Positions 54,385 through 64,000 of a DNA stretch of 64,000 bases are shown piece by piece. Within the stretch, counting starts at the first letter, position 1, and every line of letters starts with the position of its first letter. Location: positions 2,108,001 to 2,172,000 of the forward strand of contig OX637798.1 in the NCBI GenBank assembly GCA_951802425.1, written 5' to 3'. A program made the position numbers and the translations under genes. The DNA comes from Clavaria fumosa. Its lineage: Eukaryota > Basidiomycota > Agaricomycetes > Agaricales > Clavariaceae. The notes beneath the pieces are model-generated. The model had not been told where the DNA came from, ran no database searches, and was given only the letters and a program-made list of their open reading frames with translations.

Positions 54385-55145
54385 TTGGAAGCTTATTTAT
54401 TTATTCCCTTCTCTGAAGCGATCAACTTCTTCTACTGGCACGCCCGCGGCCAACAGAACGAAGAGCTGCCGCATTCATACCAGATGACGCTCTTCTGGGC
54501 TGGTCTGCGCGGCGCTGTCGGTGTCACTCTGGCTGCGGGCTTCAAAGGGCACAACGCGCGGACGCTCCGGACGACCGTGCTCGTCGTTGTCGTGCTCGTT
54601 GTCATCTTCTTTGGCGGGACTTGGGTATGGATGCTCTAGATCCTCAGAATCTGCACGGAGGTCGAGGGCGAGGGCGTGTCCAGCGGCGAGGAGGACGGCG
54701 GCGATAGGCGAAATTACCGAAGCACGCGCCTAAGCGGACTTGGACGATGGCGGCTCTACTTTGACGACGAGCTGCGTATCTGACGCATAGGAGACAGATG
54801 TTCCCACGCGGCGACCCTGCACGCACTACGCGACGTACAACCGTCAGCACGGGACGCGCAGATGCTAAACCCAGGCGTACTGTTCTCTGCCGCGTCGTCA
54901 GAGTCATACAAGTCGGACAGGGAGGAGGTACTGCCGATGGCGCCGACGACGTCCGCTGGTGGTGGTAGTCGTAGTCGTGGGAACGGCGAGGAGGGCCAAG
55001 GGCGGACGGCGGATGGGGAACTCGTGGGGGGTGAGGATGGCCAGTGGTTCCAGACGCTTGAGGAGCGGGATGTGCTGCCCATCTTCTCGGACGCGACGGC
55101 AATCCAGACGTTCCACGCGCGTAAGGCGCGGCGGACTGCGTCAGG
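54385..55145 (+). pseudogene. Na+/H+ exchanger copy C, 5'-truncated and fused to G-alpha sequence
   Basis: 54385-54639 encodes SEAINFFYWHARGQQNEELPHSYQMTLFWAGLRGAVGVTLAAGFKG in successive pieces, the best preserved exchanger core in the window, ending after the hydrophobic VLVVVVLVVIFFGGT. The tail follows after a break (MLNPGVLFSAASSES at 54862, then GQWFQTLEERDVLPIFSDAT). At about 55145, after KARRTASGVAAAA, the poly-alanine run stops and the sequence passes directly into antisense G-alpha coding sequence. The end of the tail is therefore deleted. Confidence 0.75.
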
Positions 55146-55790
55146 CGTTGCGGCTGCTGCTCGAATTCGCAGCAGCGGTACAAGACGCAACTTCAGGAGA
55201 CAGTGTTTTTCAGCGAAGTGCTACTGCTGCTGCTGCTGGGGTTGGTATAGTTGAACCGAGGCGCGCCGGGAGACGCCGCTCCTGCTGGCGGCTGCAGAGG
55301 AGGGGTGACTCTGACACTGGGCAGGCGGAGGTCGGCCGGGGAGAGACCGTAGGGGCTTCGAAGAGCCGAGCCATTTCGTCGGGGAGGATTTCGAGAGAGG
55401 TGTTGACGTCGCGGTTGAGATTGAGCTGGATGATGGTGCGCCACGAGTCGCGTGCCTCATGCCATTCGCGGCGGGCGTAGGTAATTTCCAAGTCTGCGGT
55501 GTGTGCGTGTGATGGAGGTTCCATGAGCAATAGCATTGGAATCAACGAGCGTCAGAGGTGGGATCAGCGAGCGTCAAGGGATGAGCGGCTCACTTTTGAC
55601 GATGCTAGATTTGCCTGGTACACGTCGTCTAATCAGCATTAGGGTTGAAGATGATGGAAGTGTGGGGAGAGAGGAAGGGGGGAAAAAATTATGCACCGCT
55701 TTCAGGAGGACGTTTGTGGGGTGCCCCCCACATCTCAGCTCCTCCTCCTGGCGAATCTGCCTGCCGATCTTGTCGCTAAATTGACGAGCG
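55146..55790 (-). pseudogene. G-alpha remnant (copy C2), N-terminal half only
   Basis: The minus strand reads DLEITYARREWHEARDSWRT then IIQLNLNRDVNTSLEILPDE without the nonsense codon found in copies C1 and D, and further out a decayed exon 1 (55.69-55.79 kb, similar to 53.70-53.82 kb). The C-terminal two thirds are missing, replaced by the NHE tail at 55145. The Trp is kept here, which shows the ancestral residue. Confidence 0.7.
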
Positions 55791-55795
55791 TTGGG

Positions 55796-55966
55796 GGGAC
55801 GGGGAGCTCGTACGGCCAGTGGTTCCAGGCGCTTGACAAACGGTACATGCTGCCCATCGTCTCGAAGGCGACGGCGAGCTGGACGTTTTATGTAAGTGAG
55901 GGGCGGCAGCGGATGTCGGGGCGGGGGACGTGGTTCGGGGACACGCTGGGGAGGACGCGAGGGTAG
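55796..55966 (+). pseudogene. Second fragment of an NHE tail before gene C
   Basis: GQWFQALDKRYMLPIVSKAT is again the exchanger tail motif, followed by DNA matching the ADVGAGDVG...RLGDT region. It stands apart from the larger NHE piece at 54.4-55.1 kb, so two breakpoints lie in this short interval. Confidence 0.65.
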
Positions 55967-55977
55967 ATTCTCATGCT

Positions 55978-56060
55978 TTCCTTGTTTGGGAGGTCAGCGT
56001 CACATGACACCGGCCATCGATAAGCATTCGCATCTTTCGTCGACACTACTAGTATCAATC
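55978..56060 (+). promoter_or_regulatory. Conserved upstream region of NACHT-WD40 gene C
   Basis: Keeps GTCACATGACACCGG, CATCGATAAGCATTCGCATC and TTTCGTCGACACTACTAG before ATCAATCATG. It is the shortest of the three, which narrows the conserved core to about 80 bp. Confidence 0.5.
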
Positions 56061-59000
56061 ATGCGCAAAGCTGTTAACACCACCCTGGCGAAGCTAAAGT
56101 CGTCTACAGGACCTCAGTCTCTTGCCTTCATTAGCCTCCAGAATGCTCTTGCGCTTCTCAAGGAGGTTGCGGGAAAGTCGGGTGTACCAGGACTGCAGGA
56201 AGGTATCAAAGGATTAGTGGTTCTCCTCGATGCTATTCAAGTGCGTGAAACATCTCATTTACCGTCCCGTCGCATTGCTCGCTAACCATCCACACAGAAA
56301 ACCTCACAGAATAACAGTGACTTGGAATCACTCGACCGTCGCGTTCGAGACTTGCATATCATGCTGCAAGAGGCATCTGATAGCGGGACCCTGACTACAG
56401 CAATGACTGACCGTATCAACCGCTTGTCTGAGTGAGTCACCATCTCCCCAGTGTAACATTTTGTCAATCTCAGTCTCGAATGGCAGATCATGGAAGTCTG
56501 TTGGTGAACAGGCACAGCGTATGATCATGCGCAACCACTTGAGGCGTTTCCTCACTCGCGACCGTGATACTGTTGAGATTATGGGCCTCATCTCTGCAAT
56601 CAATGACTCAATACATCAATTTCTGGTAAGTAAATGGCCTGTACTTTTCAGAGACCATGATTGAGTGGTGGCTACCCAAGGTTCAAAGTACACTTGCCAT
56701 TGAGTCCGCCCTTGGAGTAAGTTCATGAGCCATAAAGTAACATAGTTACTCAGATGTGACTGACTAATTGCTAGGAACATGCTGCCCGAGCTGAGGAACA
56801 TGCTGCCCGAGTTGAGGAACATGCTGCCCGAGTTGAGGAACATGCTGCTCGAGCTGAGGCTAGCCTTCAGGTTTGTCTCTTCCTGTCAGTGTCCTTATCT
56901 TGTTCATCATGTTCATCATATAATTAATTTATCAGGAAATCAAGACAAGGCTCGATGACTACAGTATGGTTTATTCATAATTTGATTCAGTGCTTTACTT
57001 ATGTTTGGTCCGCAGCTGGTCTCAATCTGCCTCATGCCACCACTGCTGGCTTCAGTTGCAATAATAAGCTCGTCCCATGTCTTGATGGTACTCGGAAACA
57101 GATTCTTGATGAGCTATATCAATGGATTGGTCATGACATCGAAGACCTCTCCCAGGAGGGCATACTCACATCCTCTGACCATTTATGTGTCATGGGGACT
57201 CGACAGATATTTTGGATCAATGGTGTAGCTGGGAGTGGGAAGACTACAATTGCTTACACTGCTGCAGAGTTCTGTGAGGACAAAGGAATGCTTGCTGCAA
57301 GCTTCTTCTGCTCCAGGGATAATGCTGATTGCAGCAACCTTAATTTGGTTTTCACCACCATTGCCTATCAGTTGGGACAGTTTTGTCCAGAGTTCAAGGC
57401 TGGTCTTGCAGAAGTGATCAGGTTAAATCCTGATGTTGTCTACTCCAATGTCTCCTATCAGCTGAAAAAGATGATTGTCAAACCATTGCTTGCTATGAGG
57501 AATAGGTTTCCTCAAGGTTTAGTGGTGATTGATGCTCTGGATGAATGCAAGGATGACAGTTCTACATCCACCGTTCTGGCATCTTTGTCTCAACACATTG
57601 ACAAGTTGTTCCCATTGCAATTCCTCATCACCAGTAGACCAATTCTCCAGATCACTGGAGCTTTTCAACATCCACATCTCATCAATAAAACCAGGCCATT
57701 GATTCTTCATCAAGTCAAGTTGGATGTCATTAAAAGTGATATCCAGTGGTATCTGACAAGGTACCTTGCTGATATCAAGCAGAAATATCACATTCCTGGA
57801 ACCTGGCCATCTTCAAGAGATGTTGAAGACTTGACCCATATGTCTTCAGGCCTGTTCATATTTGCTGCTACTGCAGCAAGGTTCATTGATGCTGCTGATC
57901 CCAGAGGGCAATTGAAGATACTTTTGAACACTAAATCTGCTACTGGCTTCTCTCCTCTGCAGCATCTGGATCAGTTGTACTCCCAAGTGCTCAACACTGC
58001 ATTCCCAGATATTTCTGATCACTCTGGAGCCAAATTGCAATTGATTCTAGGTGCCATTGTCACCCTTCAGGATCCTCTCCCATCAGATCAATTGGAGGAT
58101 CTGCTTGAATGTGATGTTCTTGGTTATCTTCAGCAGTTACAGGCAATCATCACCCTTCCAAATGATGGTGTTGGAGTTATTAGATTGATTCACCCATCAT
58201 TCTTTGACTTCATTGTGGATTCTACCAGATGCCATGATGAGCAATTCAGAATCAATCTTGAAGAGCAGCACACCATCATGGCAGAGAAATGCTTGACCAT
58301 GATGAAAAGGTTAAAGAAGGATATTTGTGGCATAAGAGATCCCACCAAATTCAATCATGAGGTTCCAGATCTCCCAGAGATGATATCCAATCACATCTCA
58401 TGCAGCCTGCAGTATGCATGTAGATATTGGGGTGTGCATGTTTGCAGTGGCAAGCTTTCAAGTGATGTGATGAAGCTTCTAGAGGATTTCTGCTCAAATC
58501 ATTTATTACACTGGATAGAGGTCTGCAGCCTTCTTGGGCATCTAAGAAATGCATTGCAAATGTTGGCATCTGTGCATGCCTGTCTTGCAGTAAGTGCATA
58601 TTCTTGTCAGTTGAGGTTGTCAAAACTAACATGTAATCCTTTGTGCAGATCAGGAAAGATGTGCATATGACAGTCTCAGCACTGTTATATGATGGTCAAA
58701 GATTGATTCAAGAGTTCTTTCCAGCCATCAGTGTATCTGCCTTGCAGGTGTATTTTACAGCTTTGCCCTTCACCCCAACTGGCACTGAATTATACAATAC
58801 CTATCATAAGAAGTTGGAGGGTGCAGTGATAGTGCAAGGGGCATTACCAAATGAATGGAGTGCATGTATACAGGTCATGGAGGGCCATTCTGATTGTGTC
58901 ACCTCAGTGTCATTGTCTCCAGATGGCACAAGGATAATTTCAGGATCTGATGACAAGACTGTGAGAGTATGGGATGCAGTCACTGGTGCTCATCTGCAGA

Positions 59001-60382
59001 CACTTGAGGGCCATTCTAGTTCAGTCAGATCAGTGTCATTCTCTTCAGATGGCACAAGGATTGTTTCAGGGTCTCATGACAAGACAGTGAGAGTGTGGGA
59101 TACAGTCACTGGTGCTCATCTGCAGACACTTGAGGGCCATTCTGAGAAGGTCATGTCAGTGTCATTCTCTCCAGATGGCAAAAGGATGGTTTCAGGGTCT
59201 GATGACCAGAAAGTGAGATTGTGGGATACAGTCACTGGTGCTCATTTGCAGACACTTGAGGGCCATTCTTCTTCTGTCACATCAGTGTCATTCTCTTCAG
59301 ATGGCACAAGGGTAGTTTCAGGGTCTGTAGACAGGACAGTGAGATTGTGGGATACAGTCACTGGTGCTCATCTGCAGACACTTGGGGGCCATGTTTCTTC
59401 TGTCACATCAGTGTCATTCTCTCCAGATGGCACAAAAATAGTTTCAGGGTCTTATGACATAGTGAGGGTGTGGGATACATTCACTGGTGCTCATCTGCAG
59501 AGACTTGAGGGCCATTCTGGATTTGTCAATTCAGTGTCATTCTCTACAGATGGCACAAGGATAGTTTCAGGGTCTGATCAGACATTGAGAGTGTGGGATA
59601 CAGTCACTGGTGCTCATCTGAAGACACTTGGGGGCCATTCTAATTATGTCAGATCAGTGTCATTCTCTTCAGATGGCACAAGGATAGTTTCAGGGTCTGA
59701 TGACAACACAGTGAGAGTGTGGGATACAGTCACTGGTGCTCATCTGCAGACACTTGAGGGCCATTCTAATTATGTCAGATCAGTGTCATTCTCTTCAGAT
59801 GGCACAAGGATAGTTTCAGGGTCTGATGACAACACAGTGAGAGTGTGGGATACAGTCACTGGTGCTCATTTGAAGACACTTGAAGGCCATTCTAAGTGGG
59901 TTGCATCAGTGTCATTCTCTCCAGATGGCACAAGTATAGTTTCAGGGTCTGGTGACAAGACAGTGAGAGTGTGGGATGCAGTCACTGGCACTCATCTGCA
60001 AACACTTGAGGGCCATTCTGAGTGTGTCAGATCAGTGTCATTCACTCCAGATAGCACAAGGATAATTTCAGGGTCTTTTGATGGGACAGTGAGAATATGG
60101 GATGCAGGAACTGGGGTCCTTCACATGATTCACAGTGATTCAAACTTGGGGAGGTCATGGCCATACATCATCAGTAATGGATGGTTATCAACTTCTTTCA
60201 CAAGGCATAGGCTTTGTTGGATACCTGTGGCTTATCGTAGCCATGATGGCATAAATGCATCCACTATTGATCAAATGGCAGTGGTCACACCCCAGAATTC
60301 CTTTATTTTCCTCCATTTCACTGCCTTGCATTCCTACCTCCATATACAGTTCCAAATACCTCTGCCTTCATATAATTCTTAG
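56061..60382 (+). CDS. NACHT-WD40 STAND/NLR-type protein, copy C (8 exons, about 1306 aa)
   Basis: Exons 56061-56240, 56298-56431, 56487-56625, 56681-56716, 56775-56870, 56936-56963, 57016-58589, 58649-60382 give 1307 codons, no stop. Exon 5 carries four EHAAR(A/V)E heptads against two in B and one in A, lengthening the helix before NACHT. NACHT keeps GVAGSGKT and LVVIDALDEC. There are ten WD40 repeats (806-1223), two of them one residue short (units 5 and 6), then the common tail. Repeats 7 and 8 differ at only three bases, so the array was rearranged recently. The NACHT exon is otherwise colinear with A and B. Role as for the other two copies: inferred non-self sensor with a possible cell-death N-terminal domain. 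Confidence 0.9.
58877..60130 (+). repeat. Ten WD40-coding tandem repeats (123-126 bp), gene C
   Basis: Units follow the same scheme as in A and B. After GH the variable residues read SDC, SSS, SEK, SSS, VSS, SGF, SNY, SNY, SKW, SEC, a set almost disjoint from the other genes. Units 5 and 6 lost one codon each near SGSYD/SGSD. Confidence 0.9.
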
Positions 60383-61168
60383 CTCCTGTTCATGGGATCC
60401 CCCACCAAGCACAGGCCCAAGGGTGTGAAGATGGTGAAATGAGGAATAAAATATAATTTGAATCAAAATGTGTACTAAAATCTTAGTGAGAGGATTTGCA
60501 TAACAGCCTCAGGTCTGAATAATAATCAGAGATGCCAAACTACTGCAGGAAGCCCTGTGCTATCATTTCCAAGTCCATAAGCACAGCACTTCTCAGCATC
60601 AAATATGTAGCCTCCAGAGACTTCCTGACACAGTTATTTTTCATGCAGCTTGCTTAGGCAAGAAGATATACAGGTATTGTTAGAAAGCCATGTCCCAATG
60701 GGTTGAAGCAAGAATGTTATGATAGCACTATCATACTAACAAATTTACCTCAAGAGAAGCAAGGCTGATAATGAGCAAAGCTGACAACAGACAAAGTGAT
60801 GCTGATGTACAGAGAATGAAAGCTTCACCTCATGAAGAGACATATTATCATATATTTTGATCAAGATTACATCCAGGTCAGAAGATAATGATAGATACAG
60901 CTGGTCACTGCAGGAACGGAAAGAAGGCCAAAACAAAACAAAAAAGGAAGGAAAAAAATTAACCGAGAGACAACACCGCTGAGATGCACGAGGGGAGGTG
61001 TTCCGCATTGACGACTATCATGAGCGAGTAGCGATAGATACAAAAAAACAAGAAAAGGGTAAAGGTGGGGAGAGGCTGAATGGCTGAATGGGAAAAAAAT
61101 GAATAGATTATGCACTATTACAAGGCGAGCACTTGAGACAAAGCCGCGAAATGAGAGGGCGTGGGCGT
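60383..61168. other. Spacer between NLR gene C and G-alpha copy D
   Basis: No gene. Colinear with 50.97-51.70 kb apart from small insertions and deletions. It contains the recurrent TTGATCAAGATTACATCCAG. Confidence 0.55.
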
Positions 61169-63331
61169 TTACATTAGTTCTGCGTGGCGCAGGTGGTCTC
61201 GCAGTATGATCTCTTCGACTGAGCGAAAGTGGGCGGTTGGTCAGTCACAAGCTCGCTGAAAAGAGGGTGCGGATGGGGAGGGGAGACCAGAGGAGGCTTA
61301 CCGGTGCCCAGGGTGACCGCCGTGGCTTCCGTATCCTGTGCGCACGGATACCATCAACGCAGAATGGGCGAAACGAAGGCCAATACGTACAATGACTGAA
61401 GTAAGGTGGAAGAAGAAGGGGCGTGGCTCGGGGGAGTGTTTCCGTTGTATCTCTCTTATGTGCTGCTGGAAGTCTTGAGAAGGCAACCATCAACCAATAA
61501 GGAAAGAAGAGAAATCAAATGGGATAGAACGACACGAACACTTGGTCGCAGTAGGCAGGTCGTTCTTCCGATCGCCAAGGCTGGGCACGCTGTCCTTGAT
61601 GCGGACGCCGCGGCGCAGCTTCGAGTCGAGGATGTCGCACTTTTTGAGGAAGAGGATCATCTGCGTTTGTGCTAGCCACTTGCACGCGCATACCGCCTGC
61701 CACAGCAGGTAGCTGTCCTCGAGCCTGTTCACGCGCCGGTCCTCCTCGAGCTTCTCGTCGAAGTACGAGATGGGCGCGAGGAAGATGACCGCGTTCATGT
61801 TGTCGAAGGAGGAGTGCCATGCTGCGCGCTGGCGCACTGTGAGGATGTGGGGGGGAGTTGGTCAGCCGGCCTGGACACCCTCGGGTATAAGTGGTACGCA
61901 CGGATGACCGGGTCCTGCCCACGTCGTACATGAGCCATTCTTGGCCAACCTTGCAACCTGTATCGATTTAATGGAGCAGCGGTCAGGATGAAGGCCACTT
62001 TCAAAGGGAGGGGGGGGGAAATAAAGGGAATGGAACGGACACGAATTTGTACTCCTGCACGCCAAGCGTGCGCAGACGGACTCGAATGACATCTGCGTCC
62101 GTCGGCTGGTAGTGGCGCGTGGCGGCTCGCTCGACGTCGTTCAGGAAGCTGCGCAGGGGCAAAGCGGGTCAGCACGCAGCACAGCAACGAAAGAGCAATA
62201 ATAATAACAATAAAGCAATAGTCCCGAACGTCACGTCGATACGCACAATCCTGGGGTCTCCTCGCGCCTGACGTTCCGCTTGGTCAGAGCAGACCGCAAC
62301 ATAGGGTCTTCCCATATCGCCTTCATGTCGTCCGCGCGCAACGCAATGACTGCCGTGATGTCGTTCAGCTCCGCGCCCCAACCGCGCCTCGCAACAGGGG
62401 TCGGCTGCTGCGCCTCTCCCGCAGCAGCAGCCGCAGCGACGGCGGCCCGCCCACAGCGGAAGCGGTCCAGTGCGGTCTTCCATCCGTTGTGCGAGTTGAT
62501 CGAGAACTCTTGCCGCTGCTGCACGCAGAACGCTGGGGCTCGTGTCCGTGTCGTCGAACGGCGCGGCGGTCGTGATGGAGGTGGAGTGCACCTCGCTCGC
62601 GGCGGCGCCGAGACGCCGCTCGAATGCGCCGCAGCGGCTCGAGGGGAAGCTTCAGGCGACGGTGTTTTTAGGTGAAACGCTGCTGCTGCAGGTGGTGTGG
62701 TTGCAGCGAGGCCGGTGGGGGCGGCAGCTATGGTGGCGGAGGAAAAGGGGGCGCCTGTAGCGGTGGGCGGGGGAGAGGGAGTGGAGGTTTAGGAGCGCCG
62801 AGCCATTTCGTCGGAGGGGAGGTCGAGCACGGTGTTGACATTGCGGACGTGGTTGAGCTGGATGACGGCGCGCCATGAGACGCGTTCTTCCTGCTATTCA
62901 CGGCGGGCGTAGGTGAGCTGGAAGTCTGTGGTGCATTTGTGTGGTGGGGATTCCACAAGCGTTAGTGGTAGGATCAAAGAGCGTCAGAGTGGGATCACCA
63001 AGAGATGAGTGGCGCACTTTTGAGGGTAGCGGATTTACCTGGGAGACGTCGTTTGATCAGCCAGTGAAAAGCAGTGAGATTAATGATGATGGACGTGGGT
63101 GTGGGAGAAATAATAAGACGCACGGCTCTCGCTCTGTCCCAGGAGGGAGACCTTGACGCGACGCTTCTTGCATCGGAGCGTCGCCTTTTCCTGACGGATC
63201 TGCTCGTCGATCTCCTCGCCGACGCGGCGGGCGTGGGACTCGGCGAGCTCGCGCGCCCCGTGCTTTGCCGGCGTCTCGTCGTGTAGGGGCGCGAGGACGG
63301 CGGCGAGTGGGTCGTCGTCGTTGATGCGCAT
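61169..63331 (-). pseudogene. G-protein alpha subunit, nearly full-length copy D with broken P-loop and nonsense codon
   Basis: Minus strand, colinear with copy C1. The start MRINDDDPLAAVLAPLHDE is at 63331; the P-loop reads GQSESR/KS instead of GQSESG/KS, losing the glycine needed for phosphate binding. A TAG at 62894-62896 replaces the Trp of REWQEER. Further exons keep WKTALDRF, DMKAIWEDPMLR, LFLKKCDILDSKL (K for N in the NKxD motif) and EIILRDHLRHAELM-stop at 61169. Three separate lesions in conserved GTPase residues make a working GTPase unlikely. It sits convergent to NLR gene C and divergent from the next NHE copy. Confidence 0.8.
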
Positions 63332-63635
63332 GTCTTGGACGGGGGTTCTGGGTGGATTGATGGAAATGGGGTGGGATGGAGGGGTGCGGGTACGGATACA
63401 GGTGAGGCGCGAGACGGGTGTCGCGGATGAGGAAGAGGAGGAGGAGGAGGAGCGTTGTAGGATTCAAAAGATGAGAGAAATTTCGTGTTTAATCGAATCA
63501 TCGAATGAGGTTCCTTCCCCAAATTGGAAGGTGAATCATCGATCGCATTCGAGACGAGATTCGATGAGTCAGAGATCTCCTTTGAACTAGCAATGACATC
63601 ATCGGGGTTGCGACCTTGCCTTGATCTCAACAAGC
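63332..63635. other. Spacer between G-alpha copy D and NHE copy D
   Basis: No gene. It resembles 53.91-54.25 kb (AGGATTCAAAAGATGAGAGAAATTTCG shared in part) and the sequence right of copia C2 near 44.0 kb (GATGACATCATCGGGGTTGC). As the region between two divergent genes it should hold both promoters. Confidence 0.5.
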
Positions 63636-64000
63636 TCTCATGTGATCAGCAAGATGTCCTGACTCTGAGAGTGGACTTGCTTTCCCTCACTGCACAAAGG
63701 GAGTTTACTGATTATGGAGAATACATCCATGGATTGTTTATTGCATTCGGGCTGGTCGTCATGTCTCTTTATCTTGAAGCAATTACCCTTCGATTGAGAT
63801 GTGTCTGATTGCTCTCTCTCTCGACCTACACCTTCTGAAATGGAATGTCCATGTGTCCCTCCTATTTTGCGGCATCACTTTGAAACACTACGCGTATATA
63901 CACATCATGTCTCGAAAGACACACTCTCACAGCTTTTAGAGAATTTCATCTTCATCTACCTCAGATTGTCGCCATTCACGCACGAGCCCGCCAAGTTCAG
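63636..64000 (+). pseudogene. Start of a fourth Na+/H+ exchanger copy (D), runs off the window
   Basis: Encodes HGLFIAFGLVVMSLYLEAIT and then, after a likely intron or gap, SLLFCGIT (~63.86 kb), matching copy B at 44.16-44.30 kb. The visible part is fragmentary with stops (for instance TGA after LRLRCV), so it is probably a remnant. The rest lies beyond 64 kb. Confidence 0.5.

Overview
The window is nuclear DNA of a filamentous fungus, almost certainly a mushroom-forming basidiomycete (Agaricomycetes). The evidence is the many short introns of about 50-60 bp, NACHT-WD40 STAND/NLR-type genes with near-identical WD repeats, copies of a divergent G-protein alpha gene of the kind expanded in Agaricomycetes, and dense Ty3/gypsy chromoviruses and Ty1/copia elements. 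The species cannot be named from sequence alone.

The backbone is a tandem segmental duplication of a three-gene block: a Na+/H+ exchanger (NHE, + strand), a G-alpha-like gene (- strand) and a NACHT-WD40 gene (+ strand). Copy A lies at 1-6.9 kb, with a remnant at 30.0-30.7 kb. Copies B, C and the start of D lie at 44.1-64.0 kb with a spacing of about 9.5 kb. The three NACHT-WD40 genes (2285-6785, 46436-50964, 56061-60382) are intact after removal of seven introns each. They encode about 1368, 1378 and 1306 residues: an N-terminal helical region, a NACHT NTPase, a middle helical region, 12/12/10 WD40 repeats and a conserved tail. Nearly all neighbouring G-alpha and NHE copies are broken or chimeric, so the NLR-like genes are the part that has been kept.

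Between copies A and B lies about 37 kb of nested mobile DNA. It holds a degenerate chromovirus on the - strand (7273-11557) carrying a CACTA-type insertion; a related chromovirus on the + strand (11558-17895) carrying a hAT-type MITE and showing a self-priming signature; and a 9.7-kb chromovirus (19779-29509, TSD GTCTT) with a third ORF after pol and a TA-flanked MITE in gag. Next comes a copia element (30681-35328, TSD CGCAC) inserted in a G-alpha remnant. A 2.3-kb ATGCAT-rich minisatellite interrupted by a second hAT MITE follows, then an orphan ORF, and last a young copia element (38945-43959) whose LTRs are identical apart from a 54-bp internal duplication and which has no target duplication.

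Every LTR element is closed by only a few in-frame stops, mostly TGA where the family pattern suggests CGA. The LTR pair at 11.6/17.6 kb differs almost only by transitions at CpG. This fits CpG methylation and deamination of repeats. The NLR-like genes probably act in intracellular non-self recognition or programmed cell death, as known for the HET-E/HNWD family; that role is inferred here.
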